A stretch of DNA of 64,000 nt from the NCBI GenBank assembly GCA_030442055.1, contig JAUJEB010000006.1, forward strand, positions 124,001 to 188,000, written 5' to 3'. The notes under the pieces are model-generated. The model worked only from the letters and a program-made list of their open reading frames with translations. It ran no database searches and was not told where the DNA came from. Positions 36,201-46,840 of this stretch are shown piece after piece. Position 1 is the stretch's first letter. Each line of letters opens with the position of its first letter. Position numbers and translations under genes: made by a program. The DNA is from Agaribacillus aureus. Its GTDB lineage: Bacteria > Bacteroidota > Bacteroidia > Cytophagales > Cyclobacteriaceae.

Positions 36201-36519
36201 GGAAGATTCTTTTATATCGAGGGTGAAAAAAATTACGGAGACCCGCCTCAATGACAGTAACTTTGGAATCCCGGAACTCTGTCAGGAAATCGGCATGAGC
36301 CGCTCTCAATTACATTTGAAAATAAAGGCACTGACCAACAGATCTACCACCCATTTTATAAGGTTAATCCGCCTCCACCGGGCCAAAGAACTTCTCCAAA
36401 CCTCCGATCTGAACATCACGCAGGTCGCTTATGAGGTTGGATTTAATGACCCTTCCTATTTTAGCCGCACTTTTACAGAAGAATTTAACCTTTCTCCTCG
36501 GGAATTTGTAAAATCCTAA
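33244..36519 (+). CDS. TPR hybrid histidine kinase - receiver - AraC regulator (second copy)
   Basis: A 1091-residue protein with a GTG start at 33244; the frame begins with a normal signal peptide (KKILLSVFFKPVVLLLLTGEVFA), so the GTG is well supported. Tetratricopeptide units fill about 60-460, with repeated A..LNN.G.....GE...AL-type helices. Then come a coiled coil, a span near 530-546, HisKA with H587 in FTNISHEFRTP, HATPase boxes NLLSNAIKFTP, DTGIGIA and GTGIGLAL, a receiver with D893 in ISDVMMPLKDG, and an AraC domain. It is built exactly as the protein at 9747, with about 40 more residues in the TPR part, and both carry the same TPR sensor in place of the usual Reg_prop propeller. Target genes unknown. 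Confidence 0.92.
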   Translation: MNKKILLSVFFKPVVLLLLTGEVFAQRAIVDSLETELRKATTDSAKILYSVELAMKIGSVRPDSAHLLCQQAGAVVHRLENPELRTKALRLIGKSYQVIRQMDTALIFYERAKQLAIEIGNRKLLADVLNNFGSAYRDTNDTEKSLDHFLQSLKVYKEVGDKPGQIAALNNIGIIHMENGELTQALSDYEQALKLLEETGNKSNQAAILQNMGLIYSRQNKLEECISLYEKALQIRLELGQMGSASTVLSLLGSTHSRHGNFIRAQEYYQQSLKIAEELGDMQLKSRTLKSLGVLHNSLKEYDKGLAYLRECLRLRKETKDRRGQASVLNSIGRNLMFQGAYEQALHNLHESLSLHRKVGPEHSEPYPLYNIGSTFEKLGHLDSAYFYLQRAMQLLTKHKSKYLQTLCLTDLGRVYWRQGQTQKAINSLESAYSLTSANTLHVEKADITSLLYKINKEEGNYKKALQYLERHDALQDSLFNMENTRELTRQEAEYEFEKEKQQLAYEKEKELLMVDSELRRQRSLQIAMVMALVIALVFILVIMRYSRLKQRSNAELQRLNSEILQQKERLEELDKVKSRFFTNISHEFRTPLTVIGGMADQIRKSPQKWLERGLKMIKQNNANLLNLVNQILDLRKLETGGLQLNMIQGNIVFYLKYITESFHSLAENKNIEIHFSECDQEIMMDYDKEKILRVVSNLLSNAIKFTPEEGNIYFSIGRQGKGNTPMLRLQIRDTGIGIARGKLPYIFDRFYQIDSSDTRKGEGTGIGLALVNELVKLMEGVCHVESEVGEGTTFTILLPIRQNAMPSAEPNGNALDDLIFALSEQEVISETLVSTNRKVTDRAKLLVIEDNVNVIQYIESILENDYELLVATDGQEGIDMAIEHIPHLIISDVMMPLKDGFEVCETLKKDVRTSHIPIVMLTARADDDSRIAGLERGADAYLAKPFNQKELLVRLEKLLEIRQMLQERYQTLGPMTKSDDKIIQQEDSFISRVKKITETRLNDSNFGIPELCQEIGMSRSQLHLKIKALTNRSTTHFIRLIRLHRAKELLQTSDLNITQVAYEVGFNDPSYFSRTFTEEFNLSPREFVKS

Positions 36520-36672
36520 TAATCAGCAATTTAAATTGATTAACTTTCTTCCGGTTAAAACAATAATCCAAGAAATAAAAACAATAGTCCAAATATATGG
36601 TCCAACATCTATTGATATTTGTATAATAATTGGAGGTAGTCACTAAGATCATTTTTTTAGATCATCATTCTA

Positions 36673-37410
36673 ATGAAACAAGCATTAAATGGCGATATAA
36701 CTCAGGGGTATAAGGATAGCCGAAAACTTCCTTTTCGCAAGCATGTGGAAGAATATTCTCTTTTTCAGATAGCGGGCGACATTACAGACCTCAGCGTGCT
36801 CGATCTGGGCTGTGGGGAAGGGTATTATACCCGCAGAATTAAGCAGTTTATGGCCGCGGAAACCATGGGTGTAGATATTTCTTCAAGGATGATTCGCCAG
36901 GCCGAATCAGCAGAGCGGAAAAACCCCATAGGCTGTACCTATATGATACACGATGTGGCTACTTTACCATTTCTGAAGCCCTTTGATTTGGTAGTAGCCA
37001 TGTATTTACTCAACTACGCCAGGACACCAAAGGAATTACTTGATTTTTGTAAGGCAGCTCACCAGCAACTCGAACCAAATGGGCGGTTTATTGGATTTAA
37101 TGATAATATCACCAGCGATATCAGCGTATATGAGACTTATCACCAATACGGGTTCTCAAAGCAAAGCACTCCTGAACGTAAAGAAGGTGATCCCATACGA
37201 TATACATTTTACAATTTGGACAATACTGTTTTTCAGTGTGATAACTATTACCTGCATCCGGAGACCTACAAGACCGCCTTTGAGGAAGCGGGTTTTGTGG
37301 ATTTTCAATGGATAAGTCCGATCCTGGAACCCTCACAGCAAAACAACCGGTATTGGGATCATTTTATGTCCTATCCCCCAATCATTGCATTTACAGCCAG
37401 GAAGGTTTAA
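36673..37410 (+). CDS. Class I SAM-dependent methyltransferase
   Basis: A 245-residue enzyme. Motif I is VLDLGCGEGYYTRRI (about 44-58), with the acidic end of strand 2 in TMGVDIS and motif II-like CTYMIHDVATLPF near 95-107, then LVVAMYLLNYARTP as the strand 4 block. This is the Methyltransf_11/25 branch, which methylates small molecules; no substrate can be named. It follows the second hybrid kinase gene by 153 bp on the same strand, and its stop faces the beta-galactosidase stop 17 bp away with no clear terminator in between. Confidence 0.87.
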   Translation: MKQALNGDITQGYKDSRKLPFRKHVEEYSLFQIAGDITDLSVLDLGCGEGYYTRRIKQFMAAETMGVDISSRMIRQAESAERKNPIGCTYMIHDVATLPFLKPFDLVVAMYLLNYARTPKELLDFCKAAHQQLEPNGRFIGFNDNITSDISVYETYHQYGFSKQSTPERKEGDPIRYTFYNLDNTVFQCDNYYLHPETYKTAFEEAGFVDFQWISPILEPSQQNNRYWDHFMSYPPIIAFTARKV

Positions 37411-37427
37411 GCCAATTGGCAGCAGCG

Positions 37428-41283
<3,856 letters not shown>

Positions 41284-42186
41284 ATGAAGAAACACATATT
41301 TGCCTTACTATTTTCAATGATGGCTGCTAATTTGGCCTGGTCTCAATGTCAGGTTTGTAATAACGGGAATTTGACGGAAGTAAATGCTGTTTGGATTAAT
41401 GATCCAGGACCTGAAGAGGGTATCAAATGGTCCGGAACTGCGGCGAATTGGAATATTGATGTTACTCCTGAAGACAGGTCCAATGCGGATGGAAATTTAA
41501 ATTTTTATGGGACCTCCGGAAATATTGTAGGATGGCGCCCTCTTTTACTGAAAGGAGCATCTAGCAATTTAATGGTGAATGGTACCGGCTCCTCCTATTT
41601 TTCGGGAAGCCTGGGTGTTGGGACGCACACACCAACTGATCAGTTGCAAGTTTATAAGGCTGATGACGTATTTCTTCGAATTACCTCAGCCACCAATAAC
41701 AAGAAAGCAGGTATCTATCTTAATAATTATGATAGACGTTGGGACATATTAAATGATGGGGCCAATGGCGAGTATTTTGTAATCAGGGATGGTACCTTGG
41801 CCGTTGATCGTTTTATTATAGGTTCAAATGGAAACGTAGGCATCGGCGCCACCACGATCGATGCCAAACTTACCGTGGCAGGTAAGATACACTCCAGAGA
41901 AGTAAAAGTAACAGTTAACGCCGGGGCTGACCATGTTTTTAAGGACAACTATCAACTTCAGGAACTCGAGAAACTGGAAGCCTTCATCAAAGAAAACAAA
42001 CACCTTCCTGAAATCGCACCGGAAAAGGAAATGCTGGAAAAAGGAGTGGAAGTAGGAGAATTTCAAATGAAGCTATTACAGAAGATCGAGGAATTGACAT
42101 TATACGTGATTGAACTCAAGAAAGAAAGTGATCAACAAAAGAAAGAAATTGAAAGATTAACACTGAGAAATGACTATTTTAAATGA
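41284..42186 (+). CDS. Secreted coiled-coil protein with tail-fibre-like repeats
   Basis: A 300-residue exported protein with signal peptide MKKHIFALLFSMMAANLAWS-Q. The middle part carries short beta-helical repeats (GSLGVGTHTPTDQLQVYK, GNVGIGATTIDAKLTVAGKI), typical of tail-fibre-like or trimeric surface proteins of Bacteroidota. The last 90 residues hold the conserved block REVKVTVNAGADHVFKDNYQ and a long coiled coil that ends in polar heptads (ELKKESDQQKKEIERL). Proteins like this are common near polysaccharide loci; they may be trimeric surface adhesins or anchors. Function unknown. Confidence 0.7.
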   Translation: MKKHIFALLFSMMAANLAWSQCQVCNNGNLTEVNAVWINDPGPEEGIKWSGTAANWNIDVTPEDRSNADGNLNFYGTSGNIVGWRPLLLKGASSNLMVNGTGSSYFSGSLGVGTHTPTDQLQVYKADDVFLRITSATNNKKAGIYLNNYDRRWDILNDGANGEYFVIRDGTLAVDRFIIGSNGNVGIGATTIDAKLTVAGKIHSREVKVTVNAGADHVFKDNYQLQELEKLEAFIKENKHLPEIAPEKEMLEKGVEVGEFQMKLLQKIEELTLYVIELKKESDQQKKEIERLTLRNDYFK

Positions 42187-42344
42187 AGGCGACAAGTGCC
42201 TTTTCCGTTATTATCTTTATTGGAAAACCGGAAGTAACCCCCAACAACTTTCTGTCTATGTACCCATTAGCATAAAGGGTGAACGAGTGGGAGTCAGTTT
42301 AAATATCTTGATGCCATAGAAAAGTCAATAAGTATTTCCCAACA

Positions 42345-44024
42345 TCAAATCGTTTGAATAAAATCCACCAGGCTTTGGCCTTTCTCCAGGCTCAGTTTTT
42401 TCCGGAGGCGATAGCGGCTGATTTCAACGGATTTAACAGAAATGTTATTTAAGGATGAGATCTCTTTTGAACTTAATTTTCGTCTTAACTGGGCGACAAG
42501 GCGTTTGTCGTGATCTGTTAGATTTGGAAACTTGGTTTGAAGCCTGAAGAAAAAATCTTCGTTGAGGTATTCGGCGTCTGTCTCGTAGTTGTCTAAAGTT
42601 TCATTAAACTTAAGCTTCCGGCTAAAGAATTGAATAAGGTTCCTGATCTGCTCTCTGGCATCGTATTTATTTAAAAACTCCAGTTCCTGCATTTGCTTGA
42701 TAAAGCTGATATAAAGCTCATTTTTTTGAGATATATGCAATCCAAAATTGATCAGTTCCTGGCTCTTAAACTGTAATTCGTTTTTGAGATTTTGTTGTAT
42801 CAGTTTTTCATTCTTTAGTCGCTCCGCTGCCAGTGATTGATTGGCTTCGTAAATGGCTTTTCGCTTTTTAAAACTGCTCCGCATTCTGGTTACCGCCAAT
42901 GTGGCAATAACAAACAGGAGAAAAATGCCGATTACCAGACCCTGCCTTTTAAGCTCAGCCAGCTCCTTCTCCTTAGCAAGGATCTTGATCTGACCTTCCC
43001 TTTTCTCAGCCTCATATGTTACCCTCATCTGGGCCAGCTTGTGGTTTTGTTCCCGGGAAAGCGTTTTATTATAGATTTCCATATAAGCTCTGTAGTCTTC
43101 CAGTGCCCTGGCGTGATCTCCCATTTTATCGTGATACCTGGAACTTACGAGGTGGTATTTCATTTTTAGCTCCTGATTGTCACTAAGCCGGTCAATGATA
43201 GGGCCTCCTTCCTTCAGGGTTTTTCCTGCTACTTCGAGTTGATTCAGGTTGAGATATACCAGGGCAAGTTCATTGTAAACCTGTGCGAGCCGGTAATAAT
43301 CGTGTGTCTCGTTAAATATTTTTGAAGCTTTGAGCAAATAGTCCATGGCAATACCGTATTGTTCCAGGGCGGAATAGCTAATGCCAATATTTTTAAGACT
43401 TTCAGAAATACGATCACTTTTTTTTAATTGCTCCTTCATTTGCAGCGATTGAAGAAAATAATTGATGGCCCTTTCGTGATCATTTTTTTGCGCATAAACC
43501 AGGCCCAGGCTATTGTAACTATAGGCGATCCTTTCCGGATCATTCATTTCCAGGTTTATATTGAGAACCTTCTCGTGATAGGCTAGCGCCAACTCAGAAT
43601 CCTCAATATCATAGTATAGCCAGCCAAGTGTGCGAAGTGTATAGGCAATGTCTTCTTTACTTTCCAGCCTTTCCCTGATTTCAAGTGACTTGAGCCCATA
43701 TTCCAGGGCTTTATCATAAATATCTTTAAGAAGATAACCCTGGCATATGTTAATCAGGGCATAACCTTCAGCCTTTTCATCATTCAAATCTTGTGATAGG
43801 GTCAGCGCTTCGCCGGCATAGCGCAGGGTCATATCCGGATTGTGAAACCAGTAGGCTTCCGCCAGAACGTTCAGCATTCCCAGCCGTTCGCTTCCTTCCA
43901 TACCTGATAATTCCTGCTCCAGGCTGTCAATAACCTGCGTGTCATACAATTTGTCGACCAGACTTTGTGCGCATAGATTGTTAGCAACGAGAATTATGAT
44001 ACCATAAAGTACAAGTTTTTTCAT
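42345..44024 (-). CDS. TPR sensor with membrane span and LuxR-type DNA-binding domain
   Basis: A 559-residue regulator with a signal peptide (MKKLVLYGIIILVANNLCAQ), seven or eight tetratricopeptide units (about 45-320), a membrane span near 362-380 (GLVIGIFLLFVIATLAVT), a long coiled coil, and a C-terminal GerE/LuxR-like helix-turn-helix (HDKRLVAQLRRKLSSKEISS, NNISVKSVEISRYRLRKKLS). No kinase or receiver domain is present, so the signal must pass straight from the TPR part through the membrane to DNA. This is a one-component design unlike the two hybrid kinases in this window, though they share the TPR sensor. It faces away from the SusC/SusD set and could control it or the sulfotransferase gene at 44241. 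Confidence 0.85.
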   Translation of the reverse strand: MKKLVLYGIIILVANNLCAQSLVDKLYDTQVIDSLEQELSGMEGSERLGMLNVLAEAYWFHNPDMTLRYAGEALTLSQDLNDEKAEGYALINICQGYLLKDIYDKALEYGLKSLEIRERLESKEDIAYTLRTLGWLYYDIEDSELALAYHEKVLNINLEMNDPERIAYSYNSLGLVYAQKNDHERAINYFLQSLQMKEQLKKSDRISESLKNIGISYSALEQYGIAMDYLLKASKIFNETHDYYRLAQVYNELALVYLNLNQLEVAGKTLKEGGPIIDRLSDNQELKMKYHLVSSRYHDKMGDHARALEDYRAYMEIYNKTLSREQNHKLAQMRVTYEAEKREGQIKILAKEKELAELKRQGLVIGIFLLFVIATLAVTRMRSSFKKRKAIYEANQSLAAERLKNEKLIQQNLKNELQFKSQELINFGLHISQKNELYISFIKQMQELEFLNKYDAREQIRNLIQFFSRKLKFNETLDNYETDAEYLNEDFFFRLQTKFPNLTDHDKRLVAQLRRKLSSKEISSLNNISVKSVEISRYRLRKKLSLEKGQSLVDFIQTI

Positions 44025-44240
44025 AGCGTACCTATTTTATACTTGCTGTCAGTTCCTATACAAAAACCTCTACCAGCCTATCCCGCAGAAACTGTTTCTA
44101 TTATTAAATTACTATATTTTATGATCAAAAAGTAGCAAAAAGTGCTTTAAGAGCTCTACAGCAACTCTACAACCTGGGTTAATATTGGTATTATATGCTT
44201 ATATTGATCATGATTTTTAAGATTTCCACCAATACATTCC

Positions 44241-45605
44241 ATGATTAGAATATTTCAATTTTACCTGCTTTCAGGTTTTATGTTTTTCGTTGCCTGCGGC
44301 CCGGCTACCTGCCCGGAGTCCATATTTGTAAACATGGAGGCCATGGAGAAGGGGCGCAATAATCTTCGATTCGAAATTGGGGTTGAAACAACCGCTGCAG
44401 GTAGTGTGCAGATTAAATATTGGAAAAGTAAGGAGGAAGGTGAGGTTTTTATATCGGACATTTCCACTGATGATACAAAACATTTGATAACCCTGTCTCC
44501 TTTGAGCCCCGGTGAAAAATACACGTTTACAACTATTCTGAAGACAGCGGATTGTCAGATTGAAAGTGATCCCAGGGAATTTGCGGTGGGGACGGTCCCG
44601 TCCAATCTAACGCCCATGTCATGGGTTGCCTTTGACAGCACAGCTTTCTCCGGCTATCTTTTACTGCAAAGAAGAACACCTCGCGGGAATGTGCACCTGA
44701 TAGATCGCCATGGTGAAATTGTATGGTATCAAACCATTGAAGGAATGGTGAAGGTTTCTCACTGGACAAAAGAAAATACAATACTGGTATTATACGGCAA
44801 TGACCAACATAAAAACAGCGCCGGGGCCGATATTGTAGGCTATGACCTTTCAGGGAAAAAGACGCTTCATTTGAACCTGGAGGAAAAAGGTTACATCGCC
44901 CATCACGAAGTAACGTTGGACGCGGATGGCAATGTAATGGCCCTGGTTTATGATAACCGTATCCTGGATCTGACATCCAAAGGCGGTGAGGCAAACCAAA
45001 GCGTTATAGGGGATGGCATATTGATACTTGACCGGAACGGCAAGGAACTTTGGAAATGGTCCGTATTTGATCATCATGATCCCCTGGCTGATCCTGATCT
45101 TTTGGGCCACCTTGACGACTGGGGGCATGCCAATGCCCTTTCCGTGGATATGGATGGCAATTTTCTGCTTTCCTTTAGAGACTGGAACCAGGTTTGGAAA
45201 GTGGACGCCAAAACCGGGGAAGTATTGTGGAAATTCGGAGAAGGAGGTGATTTTGAGCTTGACAGTACCCTGCACTTCAGCGGCCAGCACGCCATTCATC
45301 GCAATGCAAGAGGCCACTACATGCTGTTTGATAATGGAAGAGAGCAAAGGAAGAGCAGAATTTTATCTTTTACCCTCGATACTGCAGCTTTTACGGCAGC
45401 ACCTGAAATCGTTATTGATCTGCCGGACGAATTCTATGCTGATCGCATGGGTAGCGCCTATCTGATCGATAATGGCAATATTTTAGTTTGTACGCCCCGG
45501 TCACGCAGTATTTTGGTGCTGAATCCGGAAGGTGAGATCCTTTGCAATGCCTATGTTGGGGTTCCCGACCCGTACAGGGCCGAGTATGTTAAATTGCAAC
45601 CGTAA
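44241..45605 (+). CDS. Arylsulfotransferase (ASST) family lipoprotein
   Basis: A 454-residue exported protein with a lipobox near the N-terminus (GFMFFVACGPATC). After an Ig-like N-terminal part it has a six-bladed propeller of the ASST family: NVHLIDRHGEIVWYQTIEG, HHEVTLDADGNVMALVYDNR, LDDWGHANALSVDMDGNFLL, and VWKVDAKTGEVLWKFGEGGD. The DWGHAN histidine is at the conserved place, and ASST enzymes move a sulfate group from a phenolic ester by a histidine-based route without PAPS. Sulfate transfer fits an exported enzyme. The gene stands alone between a TPR-LuxR regulator and a PadR operon. Whether it still transfers sulfate is not shown. Confidence 0.78.
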   Translation: MIRIFQFYLLSGFMFFVACGPATCPESIFVNMEAMEKGRNNLRFEIGVETTAAGSVQIKYWKSKEEGEVFISDISTDDTKHLITLSPLSPGEKYTFTTILKTADCQIESDPREFAVGTVPSNLTPMSWVAFDSTAFSGYLLLQRRTPRGNVHLIDRHGEIVWYQTIEGMVKVSHWTKENTILVLYGNDQHKNSAGADIVGYDLSGKKTLHLNLEEKGYIAHHEVTLDADGNVMALVYDNRILDLTSKGGEANQSVIGDGILILDRNGKELWKWSVFDHHDPLADPDLLGHLDDWGHANALSVDMDGNFLLSFRDWNQVWKVDAKTGEVLWKFGEGGDFELDSTLHFSGQHAIHRNARGHYMLFDNGREQRKSRILSFTLDTAAFTAAPEIVIDLPDEFYADRMGSAYLIDNGNILVCTPRSRSILVLNPEGEILCNAYVGVPDPYRAEYVKLQP

Positions 45606-45685
45606 AAACGGAAATAATGTATTTAAGTTCTTGGTAAAAGAGGATGCGCTGTGGCAACTTAAAGTTATTTTTATTTCGTAGTTCA

Positions 45686-45721
45686 ATACATAGATTTGTG
45701 ATGTATTAAAATTCTATGTAT
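45686..45721 (+). promoter_or_regulatory. Promoter and palindromic operator of the PadR operon
   Basis: TAGATTTG (45691-45698) matches TAnnTTTG 32 bp before the PadR ATG. It lies within an inverted repeat: ATACATAGA (45686-45694) and its exact complement TCTATGTAT (45713-45721), with a second ATACAT/ATGTAT symmetry at 45686-45706. The site overlaps the -7 box and downstream start region, as expected for autoregulation by the PadR protein. Confidence 0.6.
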
Positions 45722-45730
45722 ATTTAACCT

Positions 45731-46084
45731 ATGAATTCCACAGAATTAATAAAAGGGACATTGACCACTATCATCCTGAAATTGCTTGCCGACAATGGGA
45801 AAATGTATGGGTATGAGATTACCCAGCGGGTCAAAGAGCTATCTGACAATAAAATATTGATTAAAGAGGGGTCCTTATATCCGGCTTTACATAAGCTTTT
45901 AAAAGATGGACTTGTACAAGTTGAAACTGTAAACATTGGAAAGCGGATTCGTAAGTATTATTCTATTACCAAACAGGGAGAATTGAAAAAACAGGTGCAA
46001 TCTGACGAGTTGAAGGAATTCCTTCAGACAATTCACGGTATGATTTTTCCTCAGCAAGACCTACTATCAAATGATGTTGGGTGA
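45731..46084 (+). CDS. PadR family transcriptional regulator
   Basis: A 117-residue winged-helix regulator. The N-terminal region fits PadR: MNSTELIKGTLTTIILKLLA, NGKMYGYEITQRVKELSD, then LYPALHKLLKDGLVQVE (about 53-70), followed by the wing RKYYSITKQGE. PadR proteins sense small ligands and often act on the gene beside them. It overlaps the next gene by 14 bp, so the two are made together. A palindrome overlaps its promoter. Confidence 0.88.
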   Translation: MNSTELIKGTLTTIILKLLADNGKMYGYEITQRVKELSDNKILIKEGSLYPALHKLLKDGLVQVETVNIGKRIRKYYSITKQGELKKQVQSDELKEFLQTIHGMIFPQQDLLSNDVG

Positions 46085-46679
46085 TGAAAAAGTCGATTTT
46101 ATTAAAGCTGAAATTGAAAAAAGTTCTATCTCCATTTCAGCGCTTAAGGAGGATTTACTTGATCATTTCTGTTGTTTTATAGAGCATGAGATGAAAAGAG
46201 GACAACCGTTTGAAATTGCATATGCAAAAGCTATGGAGCAAATATGCCCGAACGGATTTGATGAAATTCAAAAAGAGACTATTTACCTGTTAAACTCAAA
46301 AAAAATCATGACTATGAAAAAAGTAATGTATTCAGTAGGATTGATCACTTCCATAAGTGTATCTATCGGTTGGCTTTTTAAGATATTACACTGGCCTGGA
46401 GGCAATCAATTATTTGTTTATGGATTTCTGGGGTTGGTGTTGATATTCCTTCCCATGCTGGCTGTTGATCGATACAAAGTTAATTTAGCCAAAGTTTTTT
46501 CCGAGAAGCTTAAAATTATATTAGGTTTTTCCAGTGCAATGGTTATTGGCCTTGGGGTTTTATTAAAAATAATGCATTTGTCTGGTGGAGATATGCTTTT
46601 AATTTCAGGTATATTATTATTTAGTTTTGGTTTTCTTCCTTTCTTTTTCTTTAGAATGTATCGTAAATCGGTGGAGTAG
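46071..46679 (+). CDS. Membrane protein with GldL-like repeats, partner of PadR
   Basis: A 202-residue protein overlapping the PadR gene by 14 bp. The first 80 residues are a soluble helical part (ALKEDLLDHFCCFIEHEMKR) seen in PadR-associated Bacteroidota proteins. Four membrane spans follow (about 84-104, 110-126, 143-161, 166-187). Two copies of a motif stand out: GWLFKILHWPGGNQLFVYG and GVLLKIMHLSGGDMLLISG. The FK..HWPGA motif is the mark of the gliding/T9SS motor protein GldL, so this looks like a duplicated GldL-type membrane hairpin on a regulator-linked protein. A GldL role is not claimed; it may sense or respond to a membrane state. Confidence 0.7.
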   Translation: MMLGDEKVDFIKAEIEKSSISISALKEDLLDHFCCFIEHEMKRGQPFEIAYAKAMEQICPNGFDEIQKETIYLLNSKKIMTMKKVMYSVGLITSISVSIGWLFKILHWPGGNQLFVYGFLGLVLIFLPMLAVDRYKVNLAKVFSEKLKIILGFSSAMVIGLGVLLKIMHLSGGDMLLISGILLFSFGFLPFFFFRMYRKSVE

Positions 46680-46767
46680 ATATCCTAGTTTAAGATGTTG
46701 TACAGACTATTCGTTTAGCTTTGTTAAACAGTTGCTGGTGATGGTTTAGAAGGTGAAGACCTTATAT

Positions 46768-46796
46768 TTATCTTAACCGACAGGCAAGTAAGATAA
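46768..46796. other. Inverted repeat between convergent genes
   Basis: TTATCTTA (46768-46775) pairs exactly with TAAGATAA (46789-46796) around a 13-base loop. It lies between the GldL-like gene and the GH31 gene, which face each other. The stem is AT-rich and has no T-run, so a terminator role is doubtful. Confidence 0.3.
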
Positions 46797-46840
46797 CAAT
46801 ACTACAACAATGAGAAATGAGCTTGCTTTTATTTTGACGG

